Shown here: positions 1 through 10,980 of the stretch, piece after piece
How positions within the stretch are numbered: the first letter of the stretch is position 1
Layout: the number at the start of each line of letters is the position of its first letter
Assembly: GCF_033568475.1 (NCBI RefSeq)
Contig: NC_133123.1
Location: 2,604,001-2,668,000 of the forward strand
Direction: 5' to 3'
DNA length: 64,000 nucleotides
Source: Henckelia pumila
Taxonomy: Eukaryota; Streptophyta; Magnoliopsida; Lamiales; Gesneriaceae
Notes under the pieces: generated by a model
The model's input: only the letters and a program-made list of their open reading frames with translations
What the model was told of the DNA's origin: nothing
The model's database searches: none
Made by a program: the position numbers and the translations under genes

Positions 1-768
1 TCCTTTGAGGAGGGTGGTTTGCGTTGTTAGATCCTTCACAACACAAACATTAGGATGAAACTCAAAAAACACATCATTATCTTTAGCAAATTTACTTACG
101 CTAATAAGATTTTTGGTGATATGGGGAACATGAAGAAGTTTATGTAAATGAAAAGAACGAGAAGCAGGCTGTGGATGAAAACAAGAAGTGCCGATGTGAG
201 AGATAGGCAAACCTGAACCATTTCCCATGTAAACTTGACCTCCATGTGAGTACTCAGATCCAATAAAAAGATTGGCAATATCATTTGTGACATGGTGAGT
301 AGCACCAGAGTCAGGGAACCACCAATCATCTGGCACCATGTCTGGTTGGGTCATTGCCACAGCAGCGGATGGGGAGAAAGTTCCTGCATTACTATACTGT
401 TGATGTTGATGCCCCTGATTTCTTTGGCATGGAACAAAATCCTTATCGAATCGATAATAACACTTCTCAGCAATATGCCCATTATAGCCACATATTTGGC
501 AAACTGGACGGTTGTTATTGTTGTTCCAATTTTTACGACCACCGCGATAATAATGACCACGTCCACGGCCACGAGTAGATGTCCCGGGGTGTGGAGTATC
601 ACGCCCCTTAGGTTGTGAAACCATTGCTGCATTAACACTAGGAGTTGTGCCTTCTGTATTGAGAGTGTACGACTCGATTCTACCTTCATGGCAAGAAGAA
701 GAGCACCCACTTCGGATGATGAGAGTGCTTCAATTATGGAGGTAACATGTACAACCACAGAGTCATAC
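1..768 (-). pseudogene. Copia element C2: gag C-terminus, protease and pre-integrase (partial)
   Basis: Minus-strand remnant of a Ty1/copia polyprotein that runs off the left edge. Read across frames it shows a CCHC zinc knuckle (CQICGYNGHIAEKC, about 470-510), then a protease-type DSGATHHVT motif near 300-320, then sequence typical of the region before the GAG-pre-integrase domain. It is the downstream half of the gag that begins at 9790. Element C1 was inserted between the halves and duplicated CATAC. The reading frame is not continuous in the visible piece, so I call it a pseudogene. The zinc knuckle and DSG motif are seen directly; the copia assignment rests on their order. Confidence 0.8.
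764..768. repeat. Target-site duplication of C1 (left copy, CATAC)
   Basis: CATAC lies immediately before the TG of the left C1 LTR and again at 9217-9221 immediately after the CA of the right LTR. The exact match defines the insertion boundaries. Confidence 0.93.
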
Positions 769-2374
769 TGTTAGAACCTAATGGGGGGGGGGGATTTAGG
801 TTCTATTGGCAACTTTAGCAATTTAAAATGATTATGCAAGTACGCAAGCGGAAGACTTAAGCAATCAAATAAATAAGTGCGGTAAATAAATACGTAATGT
901 AAATAAAGCAGTAAAAGAGAGATAGGAATTGTTTATGGAAGTTCGACGATAAATCGTCTACGTCTCCCCTTCTTGGTTAAGTACGATTAACCAAGGATCC
1001 ACTAGCACTCGAACACTTGGCCTTGATGGCTCCAAGGATAGCCTTTACAACTCAACACGATCACCGCGCCGATACAACTCGAACACTTGGCCTTAATGGC
1101 TCCAAGGATAGCCTCAACAAAAACACTTGGGTTCACACTCAAGTGTTTACAACAATCTCACAATACACTTGGCTTCACACTAAGTGTTTACAACAATAGC
1201 ACAACCAACTCACAAACTATTTTCACAAATAACTCTCAAATATTGATTGAGCACTTTGGTAGAGAGAATATTGCTTGCAAATGAGAGAAGAAATGAGTTG
1301 GGATGTCTCAAAATGGTCTTGGCAAGCCTCTATTTATAGTTGGCAAAGATTTGAATTTGAATTTGTGTGCTTGGAGCGTTTATTGGGAAGCCAAGGAGTA
1401 GAGACAAAGTGTAGGCGCCGCTGCCTTCTTTTTCCAGCACTGAGCAGCTTTTGTGGAAAAATCATATCTTCCAATATAACCGTTGGATTGATCTGAAATT
1501 TAAACTGAAGCTTTAAAACATCTGGATCTTCAATCTGAACGGTGGAGATTTGATTCTAACGAGTCAAACATTTCCAGTAAATCTCGGAAGTCGCAAAATC
1601 ACGTTCTCGCTTTTGTTCTGAGCATTACTTTTCAAAAATTCGAATCTCACAATCCATCCGTTGGATTGGCCTGAAATTAACACACAATCTTTGTAACATC
1701 CTGATATTGATCGTGATTGGTGGAGATTGGATTTGGATGCCTCCATCGATTCCAGTAGTCTTCTGAATCCGATACTTCAGCAGTTAGCTCCTTGCAGAAA
1801 TAGCTACTGTTCAACATATTTGAAAAAATCATAACTCCATATCCAGCCGTTGGATTGATTTGAAATTTGGATACAAACTTTAAAACATCATAGAAATCCA
1901 TGTGATCGGTGGAGATCGGATTTTAATAACCGAAGCATTCCCAGTTATTTTCTGAAGTTGAGTCTTCATAGTTCATTCCTTGCAGAAGTAAGTACTGTGC
2001 AGCTTTGTTAAAAAAACTCATATCTCCATATCCAGCCGTTGGATTGCTATGAAATTTGGAGAGAAGCTTGAGAACATCCTGATCTTGATTTTCATTGTTG
2101 GAGATCTGATTTGGATGACCGGAAAGTGCCCGGTGAATTTTGCAAGTTTCTGCTTTATAATATTGGCTTGTCCTTGTCCATTTCTTTTACAACTTCAAAG
2201 TAACTTCCAAGAATTTGATTGTTAATATGATCTAATCTGCAAAGTCTCACTTTAAATGGTTAGTAACAATTAACCGAGTTTTGTAATCATCAAAACATAA
2301 TAATATGAGATTTGTTAATGCATTAAAAACATTAATCTCATAACACGAGATTTGTATGCGTTTAAGGCGTAACA
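769..2374 (-). repeat. C1 3' LTR (left copy)
   Basis: 1606 bp, matching 7614-9216 almost base for base. Differences seen: G11 plus A versus G9 at the outer end, and single substitutions near 1114, 1477 and 1750. On the minus strand a TATAAATAG box lies at 1330-1338, so U3 is roughly 2374-1310 and R-U5 roughly 1310-769. U3 holds four degenerate tandem repeats. R-U5 holds repeated hairpins built on a CACTTGG core. Confidence 0.93.
1430..2150 (-). repeat. Four tandem degenerate repeats in C1 U3 (left LTR)
   Basis: The core CCGTTGGATT recurs at 1480, 1658, 1847 and 2036, giving periods of 178, 189 and 189 bp. Each is followed by a similar block ending in a GGTGGAGAT-like motif. The array sits directly upstream of the TATA box, where enhancer repeats of LTR elements are usually found. 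The same array is at 8322, 8500, 8689 and 8878 in the other LTR. Confidence 0.85.
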
Positions 2375-2822
2375 ATCTCCCCCTTTTTGATGATCACAAA
2401 ACTTGGTTAAATAGGAAAAATAAATGTACAATATTAAATAAATAATTTAAATTTGCACAATATAATTGCATGAATAAAACTCCTCCTAAATTAAACAATT
2501 AGTTAAGAAGAGTTTGTTTATCAAATAACCAATTTTTTTTATTCTCTATGCATTTAAGCAAACTAACTCTCCCCCTTAGTTAAAGTATTTAACCAAACTA
2601 ATTCTCCCCCTTTTTGTGATAATAAAAAAGACTGGAAAAATAAATACAAAACATGATAATTAATATGATTTCTAAAAAGCAACACATAAATTTCACATAA
2701 AATGTGAGCTTTATAACTTTGAATAAATACAATTAATTTGTATTATCCAAAATTAAGTTGCTCAAATTTTATATTAAGCTCCCCCTTAATATGACATTAA
2801 ATTTATTTATGTCCACAAGTGA
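2375..2822 (-). other. C1 3' untranslated region with four polypurine-type tracts
   Basis: AT-rich non-coding stretch between the pol stop and the 3' LTR. On the minus strand it contains G5-cored purine tracts at 2375-2389 (adjacent to the LTR, hence the functional PPT), about 2568-2579, about 2603-2615 and about 2779-2787. Multiple PPT-like motifs here are reported for Sireviruses. Confidence 0.75.
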
Positions 2823-5800
2823 TTACAACTCAATCATGCCAAGTTCACCACGCAAACGAATAAAAGTATTTTCATCTAGTGGTTTTGTAAAAATATCGGC
2901 AATTTGATTTTTAGTGTCAACATATTGAAGTTCAACTTCATTTCGTTCGATGTGGTCACGAATAAAATGATGACGAATGTCAATATGTTTGGTGCGCGAA
3001 TGTTGAATCGGATTCTTTGTAAGACATATGGCGCTAGTGTTGTCACAGAAAATAGGGATTTTTGAAAAAGAGACGCCATAGTCGAGCAATTGATGCTTCA
3101 TCCAAAGAATTTGCGCACAACAACTACCGGCAGCCATATATTCGGCTTCGGTCGTTGATAACGCAACACAGTTTTGCTTTTTGAAAAACCAAGAAACCAA
3201 ACAGTTTCCTAAAAAGAAACAGGTTCCACTAGTGCTTTTCCGGTCCACCTTATATCCACCAAAGTCGGCATCGCAATAAGATTTTAAATCAAAGAAAGAA
3301 TTTTTCGAATACCACAAGCCGAGATTTGGAGTATTTGAAAGATATTTGAAAATGCGTTTTAAGGCGAACAAATGTGATTCCTTTGGACATGATTGAAATC
3401 GTGCACACAAGCAAACACTAAACATAATGTCCGGTCTACTAGCAGTAGCATATAATAAGGAGCCAATCATACTACGAAAGGAAGATTGATCTACAGTTTT
3501 ACCATTTTCATCCTTGTCGAGTCTGATTGCTGTGCTCATCGGTGTGGATGATGATTTTGTGTTCTCCATTCCAAACTTCTTTAGAATCTCCTTGATGTAT
3601 TTGCTTTGGTTCACAAAGAACCCATCCTTGCACTGTTTGATTTGTAATCCGAGGAAATAGTTAAGTTCCCCCATCATACTCATCTCGAAGTGTTCCTGCA
3701 TCAACTTAGAGAATTCTTGACAAAGAGTTTCATTAGTAGAACCAAAAATTATGTCATCAACATAAATTTGCACAATTAATAAATCATCTTTGTCATGTTT
3801 GGTAAACAAAGTAATATCAACAATTCCTCTAGTAAAGCCATTGGTAATAAGGAAAGAAGAGAGTTTTTCATACCAAGCTCGAGGAGCTTGTTTCAATCCA
3901 TACAAAGCTTTGTTGAGTCTATATACGTGATCAGATAACAAATTATCAACAAAGCCATCAGGTTGTTCAATATAGACCTCTTCTTTCAAATCACCATTCA
4001 AGAAAGCACTTTTAACATCCATCTGAAATAATTTAAAATTTCTAGAGCATGCAAAAGCAAGTAACATACGAATGGATTCAAGACGGGCAACAGGAGCATA
4101 AGTCTCATCATAATCAATGCCTTCTTCTTGACTATATCCTTTAGCTACGAGCCTAGCCTTGTTTCTAGTGATGGTGCCATGCTCATCAAGTTTATTTCTA
4201 AACACCCATTTAGTACCTATCACAGGTCTATCATGCGGCCTAGAAACAAGATCCCAAACATTATTGCGTTTAAATTCATTTAACTCATCTTGCATAGCAA
4301 TAATCCAGGAATCATCAAGTAAAGCATCATCAACACATTTTGGCTCAACATGAGAAACAAAAGCAAGATGATTACAAATATTATTGAGAGAAGAGCGAGT
4401 AGATACTCCCTTTGATGGACTTCCAATTATCAGATCTTTAGGATGATCTTTGTGATGTGTCCATTCCTTAGGAAGTGGTGTTTCCTCAACTGTAGCATCT
4501 ATATCATTTAAGCTTGAGGAAACCATCTCTTCTTCAAGTATTTCTATATCATCATTGTTAGTGCGAGAAATATTTAACAAAGATTCATCAAATATAACAT
4601 GCATTGATTCTTCAACAAGTAAGGTGCGCTTATTGAATACTCTATAAGCCTTACTTGTAGTAGAATACCCAAGAAAAATACCTTTATCGGATTTGGCATC
4701 AAATTTGCCAAGGTTGTCCTTACCATTGTTGTGAATGAAGCACTTAGATCCAAAAGCCCGAAAGAATGAAATGTTAGGCTTTCTCTCCCTCCATAACTCG
4801 TATGGAGTTTTCTTGAGAATTGGCCTTATTGATACGCGATTGATGATGTAACAGGCAGTGTTCATTGCTTCAGCCCAAAAATATTTTGGTAGAGAATGCT
4901 CACATAACATGGTCCTTGCAATCTCTACTAGTGTCCTATTTTTCCTCTCAACGACCCCGTTTTGTTGAGGAGTCCTAGGACAAGAAAAATTGTGACCGAT
5001 GCCTTTTTCTATACAAAAGTTTGAAAAATTCTCATTTTGAAATTCAGTTCCGTGGTCACTACGGATCTGTTTTATTGAAAGATTTTTCTCATTCTCAACT
5101 CGTTTAGCAAAAGTTTTAAAATACTCAAAGGCATCATTTTTGTGAGCTAAAAACAATGTCCACGTGTAACGTGAAAAATCATCTACAATGACAAACGCAT
5201 AAAGATTTCCTCCTAAACTAGCGTTCCTCGAGGGACCACATAGATCTAGGTGGAGAAGTTCAAGGGGCATAGAAGTGGATACAAAATTTTTGCTTTTAAA
5301 AGATTCCCTTGTATGTTTGCCAAATTGACACGCATCACAAACAGAATCAAGTTTCAAATCAAGTTTTGGCATACCAACGACTAAGTCAAGTTTTAAAAGT
5401 TTTTCGATGGTACTAGGACCAACATGACCCAATCGTCTATGCCAAAGAATGTTGTCATCAACATTCACGGATACAAGGCTTTTTATATTTGATAAAGATA
5501 AATTATTTAAAGAGACCTTGTAAACGTTCTCACTTCTATATCCTTTGAAATTTATGGATTTGTTACTAATAAATGATACAGTGCAGTGTTGGGGAGTGAA
5601 TTTGACTTCATAACCTCTATCGCACAATTGACTTATGCTTAGTAGATTATGCTTAAGTCCTTTCACTAGGAGTACATCATCAATTAGACAAGAATTAGAT
5701 ATACCTATTGAGCCGATGCCTTCAATTACTCCTTTGCTGTTGTCTCCAAAGGTGACAGTCCCCTTCTCCTTTGGTTTGATTGATTGAAGAAGATCCTTGT

Positions 5801-5915
5801 TCCCCGTCATATGTCTAGAACATCCACTGTCTAGATACCATATGCTAGGGAGAGCATTTTTCTTGTTTCCCTGAAAATAATTGATTTTGGTACCCTTTAG
5901 TTCTTTTGGGTCCAC
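2823..5915 (-). CDS. C1 pol: copia protease-integrase-RT-RNase H
   Basis: One open frame of about 1030 codons. Domains in order: aspartic protease with DSG at residues 29-31 ([11 protein letters not shown]); GAG-pre-integrase with a zinc-binding H-x-H...CDAC region; integrase core ([22 protein letters not shown], then [10 protein letters not shown]); reverse transcriptase ([30 protein letters not shown], catalytic YVDD); and RNase H ending in KPLDE, the usual copia C-terminus. All catalytic signatures are intact and there is no internal stop. The frame has no ATG at its start: the first residues come from GTG, and the frame stays open upstream to a TGA near 5961, so translation must come from gag by an unclear route. 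Confidence 0.95.
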   Translation of the reverse strand: MDPKELKGTKINYFQGNKKNALPSIWYLDSGCSRHMTGNKDLLQSIKPKEKGTVTFGDNSKGVIEGIGSIGISNSCLIDDVLLVKGLKHNLLSISQLCDRGYEVKFTPQHCTVSFISNKSINFKGYRSENVYKVSLNNLSLSNIKSLVSVNVDDNILWHRRLGHVGPSTIEKLLKLDLVVGMPKLDLKLDSVCDACQFGKHTRESFKSKNFVSTSMPLELLHLDLCGPSRNASLGGNLYAFVIVDDFSRYTWTLFLAHKNDAFEYFKTFAKRVENEKNLSIKQIRSDHGTEFQNENFSNFCIEKGIGHNFSCPRTPQQNGVVERKNRTLVEIARTMLCEHSLPKYFWAEAMNTACYIINRVSIRPILKKTPYELWRERKPNISFFRAFGSKCFIHNNGKDNLGKFDAKSDKGIFLGYSTTSKAYRVFNKRTLLVEESMHVIFDESLLNISRTNNDDIEILEEEMVSSSLNDIDATVEETPLPKEWTHHKDHPKDLIIGSPSKGVSTRSSLNNICNHLAFVSHVEPKCVDDALLDDSWIIAMQDELNEFKRNNVWDLVSRPHDRPVIGTKWVFRNKLDEHGTITRNKARLVAKGYSQEEGIDYDETYAPVARLESIRMLLAFACSRNFKLFQMDVKSAFLNGDLKEEVYIEQPDGFVDNLLSDHVYRLNKALYGLKQAPRAWYEKLSSFLITNGFTRGIVDITLFTKHDKDDLLIVQIYVDDIIFGSTNETLCQEFSKLMQEHFEMSMMGELNYFLGLQIKQCKDGFFVNQSKYIKEILKKFGMENTKSSSTPMSTAIRLDKDENGKTVDQSSFRSMIGSLLYATASRPDIMFSVCLCARFQSCPKESHLFALKRIFKYLSNTPNLGLWYSKNSFFDLKSYCDADFGGYKVDRKSTSGTCFFLGNCLVSWFFKKQNCVALSTTEAEYMAAGSCCAQILWMKHQLLDYGVSFSKIPIFCDNTSAICLTKNPIQHSRTKHIDIRHHFIRDHIERNEVELQYVDTKNQIADIFTKPLDENTFIRLRGELGMIEL

Positions 5916-6355
5916 AATGTTAGAAAAGAGAGATACAAAATAGACTTCTAAGAGTTCAGTCTCTCATAGCAACATCATCGCCACTTTCCAAGAGTGCTCC
6001 CAGTAGTAGGTAGGGCATATGGCCACTTTAAAAACCTATTTCCTTGGACAGAGCAACGTTCAACAGGGAGACCAGCCGCAAGTCAAGGCATTTTTAAGCC
6101 GGTCTATATTGAACTCCCTTAGATTGTGATCTCATAATGCCGACTAATGAGTTGTTAAGTACTCTTAGGCCTCCATTTCATATAGCTCTTTTGAACATAT
6201 TGATATTTCAATGATCTGTATTTATGTCTAACATGACCAGATTTGCAACAATAAGAACAAGTAGGGGTTGATCTCATTTTAGCTTTAGCTATTAGACTAG
6301 CAAAGTCTATAGACTTTTTACCATAGCCTATTCCTCCCTTATCAAAGCTACATTT
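5916..6355 (-). other. C1 gag-pol junction with stops
   Basis: After the gag TAG (6356-6358) the same frame stays open for about 65 codons and encodes a second zinc-knuckle-like piece (CSYCCKSGH) before TAA at 6155-6157. The pol frame is open backwards only to about 5961. I recognise no protein in the roughly 190 bp between. Either this copy is broken here or a non-coding segment separates gag and pol. Confidence 0.6.
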
Positions 6356-7570
6356 CTACATGCTAAGTAGGTTGTTCAATTTATTGCTACTCACATTGAA
6401 TTTATCGAAAGATTTTTCTAAGTGATCTAAGTCATCCTTAAGTCTAAGGTTATCATGCTCCTTAGTTTCTAATTCCTTTTTAAGATTTCTATTCTCTTTT
6501 CTAAGAACCTTAACCATATCAAACATATCTTTATAAGCATGTAAGAGTTCATCGTAAGTAGGTACCTCGTCATCGTCGTCAGAGACGATGTCATCACTTT
6601 TAGCCATTAAGCAGAAGTTTGCTTCCTCGTCGTCGTCGTCGCTATCACTCCAGGTAGCTAGTAGGGCTTTCTTCTTTCCTTTGTCCACTTTCTTCTTGAG
6701 TGGGCATTCATTGGCGTAGTGGCCTTGTTGTTGACAGTTGTAGCAGGTCACTTCTTTCTCAGGTTTCTTGTCCTTTTTGAATTTGTTTCCTCGCATGAAT
6801 TTCTTGAATTTTCTTGCGAAGAGAGCCATGTCATCATCGTCATCTTCTTCGACTTGTGTAGTCAAGGCTATCCCTTTGTGCTTGACATCTTCTTTCTTTG
6901 ATTCTTTTCTTGTGGACACTTCTAACTCATGGGTTTTTAGGGTCCCATGTAGTTGATCAAGATCATAGGCGGCAGTGTCCCCTTTGTTGGATTCGATGAT
7001 GGCGGTTCTCTTTGCATCCCATTCTTTTGGTAGGGCACGAAGAGCTCTCCTCCAAACTTGCTTGGTAGGATATTGTTCTCCCAATTGTGCTAACTCATTG
7101 ATGATTTGAGTAAGCCTTCGGAACATGGTGTCAACATCTTCGTTGGATTCCATCTCAAATGTTTCATATTTGAGTTGGAGTAAGTCGATCTTTGTTTCTT
7201 TCACTTGGTTGGTGCCTTCGTGACATATCTCTAGCTTGTCCCATATCTCTTTAGCAGATGAGCACATCGATATCCGGTTGTACTCGTTCATATCTAAGGA
7301 ACAATGCAAGATATTCATAGCTTTAGCATTTTGCGAAATTAATTTCATGTCCTCTTTTGAAAAGTCATCCATTCCCTTAGGAATTTCAACCCCATCAACT
7401 ATTTTCATAGGGGTATAGGGACCTTTCACCGTCACTTTCCATAGGTCATAGTCTACGGATTGGATATATAGGGACATACGATTTTTCCAATACCCGTAGT
7501 TTATGCCATTAAAAAGAGGAGGACGATTAGTAGATTGCCCTTGAGCATAATCACTCGCTAGGTTTGCCAT
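6356..7570 (-). CDS. C1 gag: copia nucleocapsid polyprotein
   Basis: Capsid and nucleocapsid protein of C1. I start it at the ATG at 7570 (MANLASDYAQ) because the longer open frame begins with GTG inside the primer-binding site. It contains the UBN2/retrotransposon-gag region (NYGYWKNRM, DLWKV, then LKYETFEM), a lysine-rich stretch, a CCHC zinc knuckle CYNCQQQGHYANEC, acidic D/E runs and a C-terminal coiled-coil-like segment rich in L, K and E. It ends at TAG 6356-6358. The gag frame itself is undamaged. Confidence 0.9.
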   Translation of the reverse strand: MANLASDYAQGQSTNRPPLFNGINYGYWKNRMSLYIQSVDYDLWKVTVKGPYTPMKIVDGVEIPKGMDDFSKEDMKLISQNAKAMNILHCSLDMNEYNRISMCSSAKEIWDKLEICHEGTNQVKETKIDLLQLKYETFEMESNEDVDTMFRRLTQIINELAQLGEQYPTKQVWRRALRALPKEWDAKRTAIIESNKGDTAAYDLDQLHGTLKTHELEVSTRKESKKEDVKHKGIALTTQVEEDDDDDMALFARKFKKFMRGNKFKKDKKPEKEVTCYNCQQQGHYANECPLKKKVDKGKKKALLATWSDSDDDDEEANFCLMAKSDDIVSDDDDEVPTYDELLHAYKDMFDMVKVLRKENRNLKKELETKEHDNLRLKDDLDHLEKSFDKFNVSSNKLNNLLSM

Positions 7571-7598
7571 AAAAAGGATTTGAAAAGTATTTTCAAAT

Positions 7599-7611
7599 GG
7601 CTCTGATACCA
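7599..7611 (-). other. C1 primer-binding site (initiator tRNA-Met)
   Basis: Minus strand reads TGGTATCAGAGCC two bases inside the 5' LTR, complementary to the 3' end of plant initiator tRNA-Met. It fixes the element orientation as minus. Confidence 0.93.
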
Positions 7612-7613
7612 CT

Positions 7614-9216
7614 TGTTAGAACCTAATGGGGGGGGGTTTAGGTTCTATTGGCAACTTTAGCAATTTAAAATGATTATGCAAGTACGCAAGCGGAAGACTT
7701 AAGCAATCAAATAAATAAGTGCGGTAAATAAATACGTAATGTAAATAAAGCAGTAAAAGAGAGATAGGAATTGTTTATGGAAGTTCGACGATAAATCGTC
7801 TACGTCTCCCCTTCTTGGTTAAGTACGATTAACCAAGGATCCACTAGCACTCGAACACTTGGCCTTGATGGCTCCAAGGATAGCCTTTACAACTCAACAC
7901 GATCACCGCGCCGATACAACTCGAACACTTGGCCTTAATGGCTCCAAGGATAGCCTTAACAAAAACACTTGGGTTCACACTCAAGTGTTTACAACAATCT
8001 CACAATACACTTGGCTTCACACTAAGTGTTTACAACAATAGCACAACCAACTCACAAACTATTTTCACAAATAACTCTCAAATATTGATTGAGCACTTTG
8101 GTAGAGAGAATATTGCTTGCAAATGAGAGAAGAAATGAGTTGGGATGTCTCAAAATGGTCTTGGCAAGCCTCTATTTATAGTTGGCAAAGATTTGAATTT
8201 GAATTTGTGTGCTTGGAGCGTTTATTGGGAAGCCAAGGAGTAGAGACAAAGTGTAGGCGCCGCTGCCTTCTTTTTCCAGCACTGAGCAGCTTTTGTGGAA
8301 AAATCATATCTTCCAATCTAACCGTTGGATTGATCTGAAATTTAAACTGAAGCTTTAAAACATCTGGATCTTCAATCTGAACGGTGGAGATTTGATTCTA
8401 ACGAGTCAAACATTTCCAGTAAATCTCGGAAGTCGCAAAATCACGTTCTCGCTTTTGTTCTGAGCATTACTTTTCAAAAATTCGAATCTCACAATCCATC
8501 CGTTGGATTGGCCTGAAATTAACACACAATCTTTGTAACATCCTGATATTGATCGTGATTGGTGGAGATTGGATTTGGATGCCTCCATCGATTTCAGTAG
8601 TCTTCTGAATCCGATACTTCAGCAGTTAGCTCCTTGCAGAAATAGCTACTGTTCAACATATTTGAAAAAATCATAACTCCATATCCAGCCGTTGGATTGA
8701 TTTGAAATTTGGATACAAACTTTAAAACATCATAGAAATCCATGTGATCGGTGGAGATCGGATTTTAATAACCGAAGCATTCCCAGTTATTTTCTGAAGT
8801 TGAGTCTTCATAGTTCATTCCTTGCAGAAGTAAGTACTGTGCAGCTTTGTTAAAAAAACTCATATCTCCATATCCAGCCGTTGGATTGCTATGAAATTTG
8901 GAGAGAAGCTTGAGAACATCCTGATCTTGATTTTCATTGTTGGAGATCTGATTTGGATGACCGGAAAGTGCCCGGTGAATTTTGCAAGTTTCTGCTTTAT
9001 AATATTGGCTTGTCCTTGTCCATTTCTTTTACAACTTCAAAGTAACTTCCAAGAATTTGATTGTTAATATGATCTAATCTGCAAAGTCTCACTTTAAATG
9101 GTTAGTAACAATTAACCGAGTTTTGTAATCATCAAAACATAATAATATGAGATTTGTTAATGCATTAAAAACATTAATCTCATAACACGAGATTTGTATG
9201 CGTTTAAGGCGTAACA
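7614..9216 (-). repeat. C1 5' LTR (right copy)
   Basis: 1603 bp, TG...CA, near-identical to 769-2374 and followed by the CATAC duplication at 9217-9221. It carries the TATA box at 8172-8180 and the four U3 repeats between about 8272 and 8990. Confidence 0.93.
8172..8180 (-). promoter_or_regulatory. TATA box of the C1 5' LTR
   Basis: TATAAATAG on the minus strand, downstream of the four U3 repeats and about 560 bp from the LTR 3' end. It marks the likely C1 promoter, with transcription expected to start 25-30 bp further along the minus strand. Confidence 0.7.
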
Positions 9217-9790
9217 CATACTCCATCCCAACTCCCCCTAAGATATAAAGAATGTGATCCTCATCAAAGATTTGATGTCCACAGGCAGCAAGAATATCAA
9301 CATAGCTTTTCATTTTTCCCAAATAATCCTTCATGCTTTGACCTTCCTTTTTCAGAGTTTGCAACTGTAATTTGTATTGCATAACACGGGCTCTTGAATG
9401 CATCCCAAATATGCGAGAGATTCTAGACCAGAGTTCAGCAGATGTGGAGCAGTCGATCATCTGTCCTTGAATACCTTCGGTCATTGATGCCAACAAAAAA
9501 GAAAATAGAAGTTGATCCTGCCTGCACCAGAGAAGATACAAAGGATTTAAGATCTCAGTCCTCTCCTGGGTTGCTATCATTTCTGGTGGAGGAGTTGAGT
9601 TTTCTGAGAGTAAAGCTTCAAGCCCTAATCCTTTGATGCCCGATAGAACTTGCAGCTTCCAAAGAAGAAAATTCTCATCAGTCAGTTTTACTGCACTAAT
9701 TTGATTTGCAGGATTGATTATCAAAAGATTTGGATTGGGGTTGGACGAAGAACCCCCGCTGGTTTCAACGCTAGAGGTGGCTTCCGCCAT
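9217..9790 (-). pseudogene. Copia element C2: gag N-terminus
   Basis: Minus-strand gag from ATG 9790 (MAEATSSVETSGG), with a serine/asparagine-rich N-terminus, a copia gag core (KLTDENFLLWKLQVL) and the UBN2 region (STSAELWSRISRIF, then LQTLKKEGQSMKDYL). It is interrupted at 9217 by C1 and resumes at 768. Reading across the insertion at the CATAC duplication keeps the frame, so gag was probably intact when C1 landed. Open frame upstream of the ATG is leader or LTR, not gag. Confidence 0.85.
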
Positions 9791-10020
9791 GGCTCTAGAT
9801 ACCAAGTTAAGAAAAAGAGGAATCAAGAATACGATAATGAGAGAAAGCAAAATTCCCTTTTTCTTCTCTGATGTGTATCGAGTACAGTGGCCCCTTATAT
9901 ACATTAACATAAAACTAATTTAGAAAAAAACAAAAACAAAATAGAGAAAATAAAATTTGTTATTCTGTTTTGCCTAATAACAAATGGAAATTTTTCTACC
10001 ATCTTCTAGAGAATTCTCCT
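9791..10020 (-). repeat. C2 primer site, leader and part of its 5' LTR
   Basis: Directly upstream of the C2 gag ATG the minus strand reads TTGGTATCTAGAGCC (9791-9805), an initiator-Met primer site with a one-base difference in spacing. A TATA-like TATATAAG lies at 9894-9901 on the same strand and marks the C2 LTR promoter. I could not locate the outer LTR end, so the right boundary is approximate. Confidence 0.55.
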
Positions 10021-10856
10021 CATGTGAATTTTCTCTTTGCACACGTGTGCACTTGAACGTATTACTTGACTGAATAATAGTGGATTTATTAATTAATTAT
10101 GCCATAATTTTCAAAATAATATATCAATATTAATCGATCCAAAATGACTCAACGATTTTTAAAAAAAAAAATAATATTTGGCTTAAACATTAATTCAACT
10201 ATAGATATGTTATTATATGATTGTTAAAAACATACAAAAAAATACCTAAAAAAACTAGCCTACTGAAAATGGATTTTTACTTATTTTTTTAGCATTTAAT
10301 ATTTAAATATATATGTTACGATATATTTAATTTATTATATATATTAATCTTGATATGTTATATTTCCACTAAATGTTTATAATTTGTATCAAGTTCAGCC
10401 CACCTGGATATAAAATTCTGACTCGTCCCTGATTATGATGTAAAATGTAAATGATTGAGCGTCACTAGAAAAGTCATTTTTTTTTTCATTTTTTTGAAAT
10501 CACACAAGTCATTATATTTTAAGCTATAAATATGTATGATTATGATAACCACGTACACACATGCATCAAATGAACACGTAGGAACTACGGGTCGATTAGG
10601 ATTTTTCTACATCAGAATGAAGAATTATTTCAGCCATTTTATAATTTGGATTTTGATTTACGCAGTTCATTTGCAATTTACTCGATCGTGAAATTTCTAA
10701 GGCATATATATATATCTTTAAATACACTAAAGAAGACAAAATTTTACTAAAAACGATATTTATTGCATGCATGCATGTGATCGTAACATAGTTACATGTT
10801 CACAGACGATCAAGTATAAGATGGAAAGAAATTCAATTCATCATGATAATATAATA
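10021..10856. other. AT-rich intergenic DNA
   Basis: No ORF, RNA gene or recognisable repeat boundary. It may include the U3 end of the C2 LTR. It lies downstream (3') of the P450 gene. Confidence 0.6.
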
Positions 10857-10969
10857 TTTGGGAGAGCTTTTAGGAAGCATTTTTCGGCTTTTTCTTAACG
10901 AAATTTTAAAAATTTTGTAAAATTTTATTAAAAAAAAGTCGAAAAGTGCTTCTAAAACGAACTCCCAAA
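10857..10969. mobile_element. Small foldback MITE-like element at the P450 3' end
   Basis: About 113 bp whose two halves are imperfect inverted repeats: TTTGGGAG...TTAGGAAGCATTTTTCGGCTTTTT at the left matches the reverse complement of the right arm with a few differences. No clear target duplication was found. It ends 11 bp from the P450 stop codon and therefore probably lies in the P450 3' untranslated region. Confidence 0.6.
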
Positions 10970-10980
10970 CACTACCATAA

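Larger units (their letters stand above)
769..9216 (-). mobile_element. Complete Ty1/copia retrotransposon C1, Sirevirus-like
   Basis: An 8.4-kb element on the minus strand with two LTRs of about 1.6 kb, TG...CA ends, a CATAC duplication, an initiator-Met primer site at 7599-7611, gag, pol in copia order (protease, integrase, RT, RNase H) and a polypurine tract at 2375-2389. By eye the LTRs differ by three substitutions and a 3-bp change in a G-run, so insertion was recent. Four polypurine-like tracts in the 3' region suggest the Sirevirus lineage; that lineage call is an inference. The gag-to-pol junction is interrupted (see 5916-6355). Confidence 0.93.
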
